From Asterionellopsis glacialis (lineage: Eukaryota; Bacillariophyta; Plagiogrammaphyceae; Rhaphoneidales; Asterionellopsidaceae): DNA of 29,551 bases. A program made the translations under genes and the position numbers. Shown piece after piece: positions 9,850 to 21,400 of this stretch. Position 1 is the first letter of the stretch; each line of letters opens with the position of its first letter. The DNA lies in the NCBI GenBank assembly GCA_014885115.2, contig WKLE02000593.1, positions 17,378 through 46,928 of the forward strand, read 5' to 3'. The notes beneath the pieces were generated by a model. It was not told where the DNA came from, made no database searches, and saw only the letters and a list, made by a program, of their open reading frames with translations.

Positions 9850-12684
9850 TCACATTTCCAAGTTTAAATTTTGAATTTGTTTCCACGAATCATACAGTTT
9901 GAGTGATCTCAGTATTAAATGTTCTACCAATTGGAAAAAGTGTAACCCAAGTACGAGATTATTACTCCCACCATTGTAATTGTTGTGGATGTTTGGACTT
10001 TGATGGTGGTGGTGATACTGTAAATCTGGTGTCTTTTCTTCATCCACTTCCAATCCCTTATTACCAAGAGCTGGATCAAAGTGTACAACCGATGCACGAT
10101 GTGGTTGACCATATCGTTGTTCATGTTGACCACTATTACTGTTATGCCTATGATTCTTCTCCATGTTGTTGGCGAGTCCTGGATTAAAGTGTACGGGCGG
10201 CATGTGATGTTGTTGTGGTTGGTATCGTTGACTGCTACTGTTACTGCTCCCGTCAAAACTAGGATGCTTATTCATAATTTTATGATTATGATGATGGTTT
10301 CCTTTATTGTTGACTGAGGCAGCGCCCGAACTACTGCTAGTACTCATAAACGCAGCAGCAGCAGCTGCAGCAGTAGTAGCATTAGTGGTAGTGGATATGG
10401 CTGCTACTTGTTTCGTCATGATGGTTGCAGACAAATGTAAAATTGAATCACGTATATCACCCAACTTTTCAATCAATTGTTCCATGGCATTATCATTTTC
10501 CTTATATCTCGATTGTCTTTGATAATGATGATGGTCAAGTCCTCCACCACCTCCTCCTTGTTCTTGTTGTGATTCACTACTGCTATTATTCGTCGTAGTA
10601 GACACAGATGGTTGTGTGGTACGTGTCGTCGCAGTAAACATGGTTCGTATCAATGTCCCAATTTCAACAAACATGATCAAATGATAATCTTGAAAGATTG
10701 CTGCCATAAAATCTGCATCATCATCATGATAATGGTGTTGTTGTTGATGATGATTTTGCTGTTCATTCCGTATGATATCATCCATCATCAAGACAGTTGT
10801 TTGAATTCGTAATGCTCTTGCTAATGTATTTGCTGATTCTTTACGAAAGGTTATGGATGTTGTTGACGTTGCAGCCGCAGCAGCAGCTGATTGCGTTGTG
10901 TGACCATGATGACTGTTACCATTGAATAACAATGATGCATTATTGTAATAGTGAGGTTGCGATTGACCATTGTTGTTGTTAGGATTACTACTACTACCAT
11001 AGGATGACGGTACTGCTGCTGCTGTTGACCAAAACTGACGGAATAAAAATTGTGTTTCTTGATAATCCTGCAATACGTGTTCATAATTACACAATGTCCT
11101 ACTACCACTATCTTGAATAATGGATTTATTGACACGACGAAAGGAGGTACGTAATTGGGATACACGTTGACGTGCACGACACCGTGATTCTGTTTCTAAT
11201 ATTTCATGTTCCAAGGAACATGGGATCCAATGTCCAGAGAATGAATCAGCAGCAGCATGCAATACCGATTCCACAGCAATACCAACATTGTACACTTGCA
11301 TTTGAAGTTGTTTATACAATACTTCAAGTTGAAATGTTTGTGGATTCGTGGTATTACTACTACTACTACACATGCCATTCGTTGTAGCACCCAATAATAA
11401 TGGTGATGATAATGATACTGATCTTTGATGAGAAGTATAGGCATTGAATAAGCCACACACAACAATACAACCAAATACAGCAATCACCCATCCCAAACCA
11501 AGATACATGACTCTTGTCCAGATAATGTTGAATACTGCACCATTGTTGTCATTACTGTCACTACTACTACTTGTTGTGGTATCATAAAATGGTGCAAACG
11601 AAAGAATAAATGTCAACAAGCACACTGTATTACCGTACGAATACTTTTCCAAAAGACTTTGACTCTTCTTGTTGTTGTTTGCAATTGAAGTCATTAGATG
11701 TCGTCTTTGCTGTTGTTGGTGTTGTTGTTTCCCATTATATTCTCCTCTTCTTTCTTCGGTATATGGGTAGGTATTGTCATGATACTTTAGATAAAGTTGT
11801 ATTGGTACAACTATCACTAGAAACCCAATGACACAAACACATCCCATCATCATGAAGAAGAGGAAAAATTGATGTTGTTCATTCCCACTATCATTCAAAA
11901 CTGAAAGTATAAAAGTTGAAAGATATCCCAAACCAATTCCTGTACATGTCCCCATGATTATACCCAAAAGACATTGTATACTTTGTTCTTGCATACTAGG
12001 ACTTCCAAAACAATTTATTCTTGTACTTTGTTGTGTTGTTGTAAGTGTAACAGTTGAGTAGTGATATTGATAATGTTGATGATACTCATCATCGTTATCA
12101 TCTTTTTGAATCAAGAATCGTGGAAACCAAATTAAAAATAATAAAGATGAAACAAATACCCATATTCCATCATCATTTTGACTACTATTATTAGTATGAT
12201 GATGGACGAACAAAAAGGAATAGAAAGATTTCTGGGTATCATTATCCTCATCCTTTTCCATAATGATGAGAAATATGGATGATAGAGACAATACTATACC
12301 CATTTGTAATCCAAATTGAAGTATTTCATTAAAAGTGTTGTTCTTCTTGTCGTCGTTGCTGTGTTTTTTCTTTTTCCCAAAGCACGTGTTCCAAGAATTC
12401 AAATGGAAGAAGCAACAACACAAGGTAGAAAAAAAATTAGTCTTGTTGGTTTCTTCTTTTTCTTCTTGAAGAATGTGATTTTCATTTCGAGTAGTCGAAT
12501 CATTAGTAGTGCTTTCTGTCTGTTGTTGGTCCATCATTAATGTGGAATTGTAATCCGGCAGTGACTCTTCATTGTCTACTAGCATCATTCTATCATTTTC
12601 GTTTGTATAATTCGCAGCATTGTTGTAATGACGATCCGATGATGATAACGATGACTGCCCAAAAAGCTGGTGCTGATTCATCAT
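9850..12684 (-). CDS. Six-TM membrane protein, FUSC/ALMT-like, low-complexity rich
   Basis: A single exon of 944 residues. The N-terminus (1-115) is polar and holds CCCFFHLN and a KKKK cluster. Six hydrophobic segments lie near residues 121-142, 174-192, 237-263, 273-297, 350-366 and 385-412. A long hydrophilic C-terminal half follows (EVLYKQLQMQVYNVGIAVES, helical). This layout, and the YSYGNTVCLLTFILSF and TRVMYLGLGWVIAVFGCIVV segments, recall the FUSC/aluminium-activated malate transporter fold, whose plant members are anion channels. That assignment is by eye and tentative. The protein is full of His, Asn, Gln, Ser, Thr and Ala runs encoded by trinucleotide-like DNA, mostly in loops and in the last 350 residues. 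It may sit in the plasma or a vacuolar membrane; no clear signal peptide is seen. Confidence 0.6.
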   Translation of the reverse strand: MMNQHQLFGQSSLSSSDRHYNNAANYTNENDRMMLVDNEESLPDYNSTLMMDQQQTESTTNDSTTRNENHILQEEKEETNKTNFFSTLCCCFFHLNSWNTCFGKKKKHSNDDKKNNTFNEILQFGLQMGIVLSLSSIFLIIMEKDEDNDTQKSFYSFLFVHHHTNNSSQNDDGIWVFVSSLLFLIWFPRFLIQKDDNDDEYHQHYQYHYSTVTLTTTQQSTRINCFGSPSMQEQSIQCLLGIIMGTCTGIGLGYLSTFILSVLNDSGNEQHQFFLFFMMMGCVCVIGFLVIVVPIQLYLKYHDNTYPYTEERRGEYNGKQQHQQQQRRHLMTSIANNNKKSQSLLEKYSYGNTVCLLTFILSFAPFYDTTTSSSSDSNDNNGAVFNIIWTRVMYLGLGWVIAVFGCIVVCGLFNAYTSHQRSVSLSSPLLLGATTNGMCSSSSNTTNPQTFQLEVLYKQLQMQVYNVGIAVESVLHAAADSFSGHWIPCSLEHEILETESRCRARQRVSQLRTSFRRVNKSIIQDSGSRTLCNYEHVLQDYQETQFLFRQFWSTAAAVPSSYGSSSNPNNNNGQSQPHYYNNASLLFNGNSHHGHTTQSAAAAAATSTTSITFRKESANTLARALRIQTTVLMMDDIIRNEQQNHHQQQHHYHDDDADFMAAIFQDYHLIMFVEIGTLIRTMFTATTRTTQPSVSTTTNNSSSESQQEQGGGGGGLDHHHYQRQSRYKENDNAMEQLIEKLGDIRDSILHLSATIMTKQVAAISTTTNATTAAAAAAAFMSTSSSSGAASVNNKGNHHHNHKIMNKHPSFDGSSNSSSQRYQPQQHHMPPVHFNPGLANNMEKNHRHNSNSGQHEQRYGQPHRASVVHFDPALGNKGLEVDEEKTPDLQYHHHHQSPNIHNNYNGGSNNLVLGLHFFQLVEHLILRSLKLYDSWKQIQNLNLEM

Positions 12685-13113
12685 TGTACTATTTTAATAT
12701 TCAAGATGGCAAACCATAAAATAGAGTAAGTTGTAAAATAACAACAATGGGAACGTTCATGGAGATGAGACAAGGTGAAGAAGAAACAGCAGGAGTAGTG
12801 TAGTGTGTGTTCTTATCTTTCTCTCTTTCTTTTGGTGTTCTGCGTAATGTCTGTGTACACTTATTTTTTCTGGCGACGCTTTTTTTTATTATTCCAACGC
12901 GAAGGATCAAAATTCCGGTACTTGTATAAACACAGTATGGATACCGTATCTTGCATTATCTTGGAAAACAGAACAAGTAGTGGATTCTCTTTGTTTGTGC
13001 ATGGTAAATAGGAGTGGGACCTACATACAAGTTACACAGTTTACAAAGCAAATCTACCTGTACAGAGGGAGCAGAAGATCTTTGGCTACCTGTGCTTCTC
13101 ATGAAAGTACCTG

Positions 13114-13138
13114 TACCTGGTAGTAGACATACCAGGTA
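13114..13138. promoter_or_regulatory. Paired TACC-N-GGTA palindromes
   Basis: TACCTGGTA and TACCAGGTA are separated by 7 bases (13123-13129), so the pair itself forms an inverted arrangement. GTACCTGTACC just before and CAGTACC just after add half-sites. The pair lies 430 bases upstream of the six-TM gene and about 970 bases from the plastid-protein gene. Confidence 0.35.
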
Positions 13139-13261
13139 CAGTACCGCATTTCCTCTTAGTAGGATTTTTGAAAAAGGTGTGTGGTTCCTAACAGTTTTCA
13201 CCTTCATGTAGGACTGCGTACAGACAGTACGAGGTAGTAGCATATCCCTTCATTTTCGGTT

Positions 13262-13277
13262 TACCCAGTACTGGGTA
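13262..13277. promoter_or_regulatory. 16-bp perfect palindrome TACCCAGTACTGGGTA
   Basis: All 16 bases are self-complementary. It is built from TACC and GGTA half-sites around CAGTACTG, a wider-spaced version of the TACC-N-GGTA motif seen elsewhere in the window. Confidence 0.35.
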
Positions 13278-14106
13278 GTGGATCCCAAAAAAAACATGGA
13301 GAGTCGGAGTTGAATCGAACGTTTTTTTACGTGAAATCGATATATTGTTATAGTACCTGTTGAAATCATAGAGCGAACATTCTTCATATCTTTTTGAAAC
13401 TGACTTTCTGTTTTAATAGGTGCGATTGTGCATTCTTCATTAAACGTTAATTCCATAGAGTAGTAACACATGTTTCTGCAATTCATCTGCTTTTATACTA
13501 ACTGCACTAACGGCTCTTGTATATTATTTTTTGTATTAAATAATGTTGAATCATATTTTTACTATCTCAAATTTAATTAAATGTATTACACTTACTATTA
13601 CTGTACAAACGAATTTTGATTTTCTTTCACTCCTCCATATTGTACACTCCCTATCAAGTTTCTGAATAGAAAACATCTGTTCGCTCCCATCTGGATCTCG
13701 TGACTCGTGAGACTGTTGGACACTTCCATTCTGATATTTCTGGGGAGTGAAGTGACAGGATGTTGTGGTGACTTGCGCGTTCTTCACAACGCGTGGAATC
13801 TGTCTGATAATATCATGTTTTCACCTAAAACTTCTCCTAGAAACAGGTCATGAGTTCACAAATAACACGCACGTGGTGTGCTTGCTCATTTTTTTTGGTG
13901 TTCGAACGCAACAAACACACGAGAAAAAAAGACACTCTTGCGTTGTGTGCGAAGTGCACCCAATATTAAAGCTTCGTAGACCATTTTTAGTAGAGACTTC
14001 ACACACATCCTCTCAACAAACGCATACATATCGAAAGCATTCTTTCTCAATTTGTGTCCTTAACCCACATTCTCACTAATTTTTTTTGTTCTGAAAAGAA
14101 ATCATC

Positions 14107-15126
14107 ATGAAGTTTTCGAGTATTGTTTTGACTTTGTTATCCTTGCAAAGTGTTGTCGCTTTCACCACCAATTCAAGGATTCCATCATCATTCTTTGCAC
14201 GTTCCCAAATCAATAATAAAAACTTTTCATTAAAGGAAAGTAGTAGTAGTGCGTCCGGCAGTAGTGGTAGTGGTGGTGATGCTGCACCTAATAATGGAAT
14301 CCCCAAACAATCTAGATTGGAAGGTAATACTCGTGCACCCACGGAACAAGAACAAAAAGTTATGGATGAAATGATTATGAAAATGGCAAATGCTAAACCC
14401 TATGAATTACCAAATGCTGTACGACGTGCCTTTCGTGTGGTATCAAGTCCACCCTTCTTTTTGCGAATTGTACAATTAATGGATGATGCTGAGGATGAAG
14501 TGGAAAAAGAAAAATTAAATTCCTTGGCCACAAACTTGGTATCCACTATTGAAGCTGTCGTTTCGACGACAGAAGATCAATTAGATGAACGTGCCAAGGA
14601 TGTTGAAATGGTCGTCAAGGCTGCGAGTGAACCTGATTCTGGTGAATTTTTAGTACCTCTAAGTCAAGATCGTGTCGTTGCTATGCGTGATACCATGGCA
14701 ACCTTAGATCCAGCATCGTTAGATGAATCATTTTTAAGCACTGTGGATGCATGGATGAACAAAAGTCATCAAGATGGTATGGATGGCATGGTGGGTATTT
14801 TACAAAAGGTGTTACAAATGTATGCCGGCACGGCTATATCACGTGCACGCAGTCAACAAAATTTAAGTAAAAATGGTGATGCCAAATCAGAATTGTTTGA
14901 AAAACTTTTGGTTGCCGATACAGATGTATGGGATATGGAAATTCAACAAGGGTTGGCAGCTACAGATGACTTGACATCTACGGCACTCATGAGTGAAATT
15001 CAACGAACTATTGAAGGTGTGGTCTTGGGATTAGAAAATGGTTCCATGGCACAACGCGTACAAGCTGAATTTTTAAGAGAATTAGTGTCTCGTGTAGAAG
15101 CTTATCAACAAAAGGAGAATAAGTGA
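14107..15126 (+). CDS. Plastid-targeted conserved protein, unknown function
   Basis: A single exon of 339 residues. The N-terminus is a signal peptide (MKFSSIVLTLLSLQSVVA) followed by FTTNSRIPSSFF, the phenylalanine-type cleavage site and Ser-rich transit region of secondary red plastids. A low-complexity Ser/Gly linker (residues ~42-60) leads into a soluble, mostly helical domain. Distinct stretches include NAVRRAFRVVSSPPFFLRIV, EPDSGEFLVPLSQDRVVAM and FLSTVDAWMNKSHQDGMDGM. No catalytic motif, metal site or membrane segment is visible. I have a weak impression of similarity to uncharacterised chloroplast proteins of plants but cannot name a family. The start context (atcatcATGA) is good, and AATAAA at 15170-15175 may serve as poly(A) signal. 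Confidence 0.8.
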   Translation: MKFSSIVLTLLSLQSVVAFTTNSRIPSSFFARSQINNKNFSLKESSSSASGSSGSGGDAAPNNGIPKQSRLEGNTRAPTEQEQKVMDEMIMKMANAKPYELPNAVRRAFRVVSSPPFFLRIVQLMDDAEDEVEKEKLNSLATNLVSTIEAVVSTTEDQLDERAKDVEMVVKAASEPDSGEFLVPLSQDRVVAMRDTMATLDPASLDESFLSTVDAWMNKSHQDGMDGMVGILQKVLQMYAGTAISRARSQQNLSKNGDAKSELFEKLLVADTDVWDMEIQQGLAATDDLTSTALMSEIQRTIEGVVLGLENGSMAQRVQAEFLRELVSRVEAYQQKENK

Positions 15127-15434
15127 AAACCCAATGTTCAATTCAACAACCACAACAAGAATTTGTAAAAATAAAGAGAAGATATGTTTTTACAACAATA
15201 CCCTATTATTCATGGGGTGCGCCTTGGAGAAAGTAGTTATATAATAAGCTTTTAAAACAGACAAATGAAAGATACCATGAAATATGAAATCACTTTATAT
15301 ATATATATATATTATTCTAAAATTTGANNNNNNNNNNNNNNNNNNNNNNNNNNNNNNNNNNNNNNNNNNNNNNNNNNNNNNNNNNNNNNNNNNNNNNNNN
15401 NNACGGAGTTCGTTGGAATGCCATTGTTCTCTTC
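15127..15434. other. Convergent intergenic region with assembly gap
   Basis: Lies between the 3' ends of the plastid-protein gene and TOR. A run of 75 Ns occupies 15328-15402, and a TA microsatellite lies at 15296-15312. The TOR stop codon is 32 bases from the gap, so its 3' UTR is largely unseen. Confidence 0.9.
15296..15312. repeat. (TA)n microsatellite
   Basis: About 8.5 TA units, 15 bases before the assembly gap. It may be why the assembly broke here. Confidence 0.9.
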
Positions 15435-18400
15435 TTACCAAAAGGCACACCAACCAATGAAGAGTTGACACAAATTCTCACTACTTGTTGCTTGGACAAC
15501 CAAACGTTGGACTTGGTCAGTCACATCCAAGGGTTCATCTGCTTGGACCATATCCTGGAAATCTGTTCCAGTTAACTTATCTTGGACGCGATGAATTACC
15601 TTGAGGGCCTTTTCATTCAATAGTTCTTCATGAGCAGTTCCATCAGCACCTTCTAACAAACTCATGACTTCTCGTTGACGTAAACTACGCGCGACACGGG
15701 ACCTTGACATGGAACTTTCCTCTGCTACAGCAGCAGCTTCATTATTGGCATCACCTGCAATACTAGCAATGCGAGATGATGTACTCAAGTTGGCTGCCAT
15801 GCTTTGAATGCTGGAATACATCTGCAAGGAACGGGCACGTGCCGCACTCACAGCCATATCTCGACCTCCCACAGATCTTGGTTGAGCAATGGCATCAGCA
15901 GTGGTAGCACCAGCCGCATCAGCTATTTCTCCTCCTTGTGTGATGTCCACGCCACCACGCACATCTTCACTTGACACTGCTGGTGTAGTATCATCACCAT
16001 CTTCATCTGGTCCTTCACGGATAGGCTGTTGTAATAGCGTTTGCGAAGTATCCAACAAAGACGTTGATGCGACATTGTCATAGTTTCTAGTTGTGTTGGA
16101 CACAGTAGCAGCAGCAGTTGCTGCTGCCATAGGGTTTTGGACACCACCATTCATATGGCTTGGTGTTGGCAACTGCTCCTCTAGATTTTCATCGCCTGAT
16201 GACAAACCAACCAATCTCCAACTGATAAGTGGATCGTATACAAATGCTTCCAGCATAGCCACCAAAGAGTCTCTGCTGTCACGAAGCACCCCCATCGTTC
16301 TTTCGCAAGTGCTCCTATAACTGCCCTCAATTCCAGAGACTTCCATGGCCTTGACAAGCATACGAGTTAGACGGAAAGGAACCTTCTCTGGATACTTTTC
16401 TCGATTCATGGCAACCTCAAAGCAATCGCCAAAATCAATATGTAAGACACGTCCGCTTATGGAATCCAACATCAGGTTAGATGGATGGCGATCACCTAAG
16501 CCTAAGATGTATCCCACCATGCTCATTACTGCCAAACTCCGTGTGAACTTAGTACGACGCTCAAGCCATTCCTCACTGTTGGTACTTTTGAGCCACAAAA
16601 TTTCGTACAAATCATTTCCATTTCCAGTGGTTCGTCGAAGTGCTTCATCGAAAACCTCTACCTTTTGCATGACGGTCAAAAAATCATAGTCTGGCGCCAT
16701 CTTGAGCATTTCACGATTTTCCATATTGAGAGGCACTTTCTTTGATTGACGGTAGTCTCGAATTAGACTGTGTAACGTATCACAATGAGGGACCCAACCA
16801 ACCACACCACAGTTGTGTGATAGAGGTGAAATAGCATACCTCTTGATATTCAAATCATGTTTATTTGTACGTCTATCCTTGGCAAGAAGAGCATTCACAA
16901 GCCCAAACAACTGCATCACTCTCTCATCTTGACGCAAATCTTCATGGCCCTTTAGAAGGAACACGTAATCTTTTCCATCACTTCCTCGTAACGTGATTTT
17001 CCTTGGACGCTGCTTACTCGTAATGACCTGTACCGAAGGAATGAATTTCTCAATCTTCACGTAGCTCCCGTCCACACGGTACGAACCAGGAACACCGAGC
17101 TCCAAATTGTGTGCACGGCTTAGTGCTGGGGAGCACTGGTTGAGCTCGAGCTTGGTGAGTGCCGGTAGTTGCTTGTTGATTCGGCGAAATACTTGATAGT
17201 AAATATCCCAGGCCTTGTTCATGGCAGTTTCGGCTTCTTCACTCTGACGGACTTGACTTCCGGTTGGATCAACTTGCGTGGCTGCATCACCCCCTCTGGT
17301 AGGAATAGTAGCGCCACCTCGTGTTGCAAGTCTCACGTACTCTCTCACAAAAGCGTGTGCATCGGCAAGGTCGCGGCCGAAACTCTTGACAAAGTCGTGT
17401 TCTCGACGGGTTTCGGCTCCGTTTTCAAGCTGCTCGTGAAGTGGGAGCAATAAATCTAACATTCCAGAAACATTGCCTTCGCCAAAATACAATCGTGATG
17501 CATCCTCAAGGCCTTCATGCCACGTTTCAAGCCAAAGAATGGCAACTCGGATTAATTCGGATGAAACCATGAGAGCTTCCTCCACAAGCGCACTTGAATG
17601 ACCCTTCAGTGAGTTCATAAGACTTTCTGCAGCCGCCCTACGTTCGGGTACTGGGCTTTTCAGCAAGACTGACAATTGGTACATAAGAGCTTGAGGGTGT
17701 CTTTCACCTAATCGAGTTAATAAAGGATGTAGGACAGATCTGACGGAAGGTGATCGAATATGAATTCTAGCTAGAAGCTGTGGCAAGACTCCTAGCCATG
17801 CTTCGAGAGCAATTGTACTCAATCCTTCATTTATTGTAACTGCAACTTCCGGGAGTTCTCCCCACTTGAATAGGCACGTTAAGAGATTCAGCATATCTTG
17901 CTGGACCGAGGCGGAGGATCGCTTCGATCCGAGACTGATAGCATTCACAAATCCCTTTACAGCAGCAACAATATGGCTTCGAAGACTTCTAGAAGAACCG
18001 GAATTCCGTTGTCTCCCTGGCGAAACAGCAGCACTCTCATCACGCCCGGACATCTGCTGAGCAATCCGGAAATTGAGAAGAGCCCATGCGTGCCAGGCTT
18101 TGTAACCGCAGCCACTGGCAGACGTTGCACGCTTGAAAGCAGTGAGAACATCAACTTGTAGCGGTTCTGAAATATCTGAGCCAGGAGAGGAATCTTGAGA
18201 AAGCTTCCACTCTCCCAGCGTAAGCCAACATTCGACCCGGAGAGAGCAATCCTCGACCTTTTCGCAGTGCGAAGTGAGACCCACAACATCACTTAGACAC
18301 ACTAACCTACCCATGGCATCTTCACGATGGTCCATATTCCACAAATGCTTCACGAAAGCAAAGTAGAGCCTGTGTTGAATCGTCAACCGTTCGAGTGATC

Positions 18401-21400
18401 CTGCTTGGTGGACTAGTTGCTTGCTGTACTTATCATGGAATGCTGTATACTGCGGAAGAAATGCGCTTGGGTCTCCAGAAACCAAACGCTCAATAAGGGC
18501 TCCGCGTGATCCATCAACTATATGTTCCTCGACATTTATTCCCAATCCTAAGCTTGCAGGCATTCCAAAACCAAATACAGGACCATTAAGATTTGCGCCG
18601 AGTTCTCTGAGGGGCTCGAGAAGAACCATCTCAGCTAATCGAAAGCGCTGTGCAGATCTAGAAAGATCGCTGAGAGTCAATGTTGCTTCCACTTCGTCTG
18701 TTGGTCCTAGAACCAACGACCGTACAGCCATAATTTGCGAGTGGACTTCCGCATCTACTCTACAACCAGCTAGACGATTACGCCAGACCGACAGAAGATG
18801 TTCACGTGCATCTTCCAGATCTGGACGGTTGGCAGGATGCCGATGCGAAGAGGCCTTTGCTCGACCTTCCAGTTTTCTGTATTCAATGATTTCTTCCATT
18901 TCTGCTAGAATCTGGGCAGTCACCATACTTGGGTAGGCCCTGCGGTATGATTCTGTCATGAGCGCCGTAAATCGACTATCCATCGATTTTCTGGCTGCAT
19001 CAATTGCATCCGTTGCGAAAGACCATTCTTTTCTGTGAATGTGTAGGACCGCACTGTAAAACGCCCCATCAAAATCGACTATTGGAGCTTTTCTATCTCG
19101 AAATGTAGAGAAACTTCTGCTATTGGATCTACTATGTGCTCCAAGATTCGTCCCGCGAACTAATTGTGAGGCACATTTCTCAAGTTCTTCCCATTGCCCA
19201 AGTCTCCATGCTGCTTGTGCACAGAACTTTAACACCTTTCTATGCATTCTTGATGCAGCATGTGGCGACGGAAGGGGTTGAGATCCTGTTTCACCTCCTT
19301 CATAAGAGCCCCCCTCAAAGGCACGAGTGAATGCCGGCATGCTTTCTTCAGCAAGCTCAAGTACTCCTTTCCACTCACCACGTGCGTCCAAGCATTTCAT
19401 ACACCCAAAGATGGCATCAAAGTCATTGGGATTCTCCTTCAATTTCTGTTTGTACATTAGTAATGCTTCAGACCAGGAACCAAGTTTCGCCAACCACGAT
19501 TCTTGAACTTCTACCCCTGCCCAAGACGCCCCTCTGGAGGCTGTATTATCTGTACTATAGACAACACTGTAAAGCATTTCTTTTCCCTGGCGAAGAAAAT
19601 GTTGCGATAAATGCTCTCCATTGTCTCTATCGTTCCGGTTCACAACTGGTATATCGCTGTACTCTAACGTACTGCCCTCTAGCCGAACTTGAGCAGCTTT
19701 TAATACACCCAAGGCGGCTTCCGGAAGATCGAGTTTCTTGTTTATGCTGATGAGATCCTCCACACAAGATCCACCACCACCCATTGACTGTTCTCGCTCT
19801 TTGTAGTGCAAAGCTTTAGCATATGCACGGCATTTCAGTGCAAGCTCAGCAAGAATAGAAATGTCGATTGGAAGGCCGCTCTCAACTCCATCGTGTTCCA
19901 TAAATTCAGCAAGATTTAGCAAAGTCTGCAAAATTTCAGGAGACACATCTGCCACAAAGGCAGCCTCCAAAGAGTGGACAAGGTTGGTCCTGTACTGCTC
20001 ACTAAGCTCTTCCCAGCAGCAAACAAACGCTGCGCTAAAAAGTTCTCTAGCAAGAGGTTGGTAGGCATGCGCAAGACTTGCACATGCACGCAATGCAGGT
20101 GAGGGTGCTTCTCTCAACAGCTGAATTGCAAGCCTGCGCATCCACTCGTCCCAGTCTTCTCTTGATGCTCGTTGCGACACATCCCAAGAACGTTGTAAGT
20201 GCCCTTGATTGATTCTGTGTCTACTAGTCTGGTTAAGCACAGGCTGGATCGATGGGTTGTTCTGAATGTCGCCCTCTAAAGGATCAGTCGAACTATCGAA
20301 TCTTTCACCCATTCCATTCTCGACGATATAAGATCCTAGAAGCTCGTTAGCTCTGGTGTCTGGAGTATTCCTCACAAAGGAGTCTAACCGTTGCATTGAT
20401 GCAGGCCCATCGCTGATTCCAAAAGGAGCATCAACACGTCGTCTCGAAGAGAGCTCTAATTCAGCAACAACTTCATCATAGAGGAGCAGCCCTTTCAGTT
20501 GACGATTTCCCGACTGTCGTCCGTCGGCCTCTGAGGTACTTTCACTTTGAACTGGCAGGCCAATACGGACTTGCCAAGAAGATATAGCATCCCTCGCAAC
20601 AACGTGGTACAACGGGATCCACCTGCTGCTACCGAGTTGTTTTGCACAAACACAAATAATTTCTATTATTGCAAAGCCAACAGGTCGACTCACTGTTGGT
20701 GTTTTGCCCAAGATCCGAATCAAAGGTTGAGCAGCTCGGGCGGGTAAGGAGCTACAAGAAGTGACGATAGGCGAGCTGTGCTCTCCCCAGGACACGACAG
20801 TAGATCTACTGCTGACAGAGCTCCCGTCACGCTCAAGGAGGACTGCCAGTGTCTGCAAGGTAAGAATCGCCACATCACTCAAGGTCGATTCGTTTGTAGA
20901 GTGCGCTATCAGGGAGTCGGATAGTTTTAACAGAGCAGGAACAAGCACGTGCATAAACTCCCCTAAAACAGACCGAAGGCTTCGCACACTTCTAAGAATC
21001 AATTCGAGTTTTTCAACTTCATAAGCGGCCGATCCAACGACGCCACTTCTAGAATATGGAGCCAGCCAGTCAGCTACTTGGATTTCTTCAAGGCTGGCAA
21101 GAAGTTTTCTAACCAGGCGTGGGACATATTTTCTAAAATCATCTGGGACACCAGCTGCAATTTTTGATATCAAACTCAATATCGTCCCGAGGTGACGGGA
21201 ACTCCAAAATTCTTCGACAATGTCAAAAATTGCCGCAACGTAGGGACGTAAATGTTCTCGAACAATACCACTGAGGGTAGCAATTTGTTTAAGGAGAGCT
21301 TCTCTCAGGTTGGAAGGTCCGCATGTGCGAATTGTATGGATAATATGCGGTACTACACGGTTCAGGAAGGGGACACAACGAAGCCCAAGAGAGTTGAAAA

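Larger units (their letters stand above)
12685..14106. other. Divergent promoter region, 1.4 kb
   Basis: Lies between two genes transcribed away from each other. It contains TACCTGGTA (13114-13122), TACCAGGTA (13130-13138), a 16-bp perfect palindrome (13262-13277) and a CACGTG G-box (13870-13875, 232 bases before the plastid-protein start). Weak minus-strand open frames at 13250-13787 show no recognisable family. Confidence 0.5.

Noticed and set aside
13297..13325. tRNA-like T-loop (GTTCGATTC on the minus strand)
   Set aside because: The flanking bases do not form a 5-bp T-stem, and no anticodon or acceptor arms fit. No tRNA was recognised anywhere in the window.
13250..13787. Two minus-strand frames that could be joined at GTAAGT (13595-13590)
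   Set aside because: The donor is good, but neither part resembles a known protein and the region is a promoter between divergent genes; evidence too weak to call.
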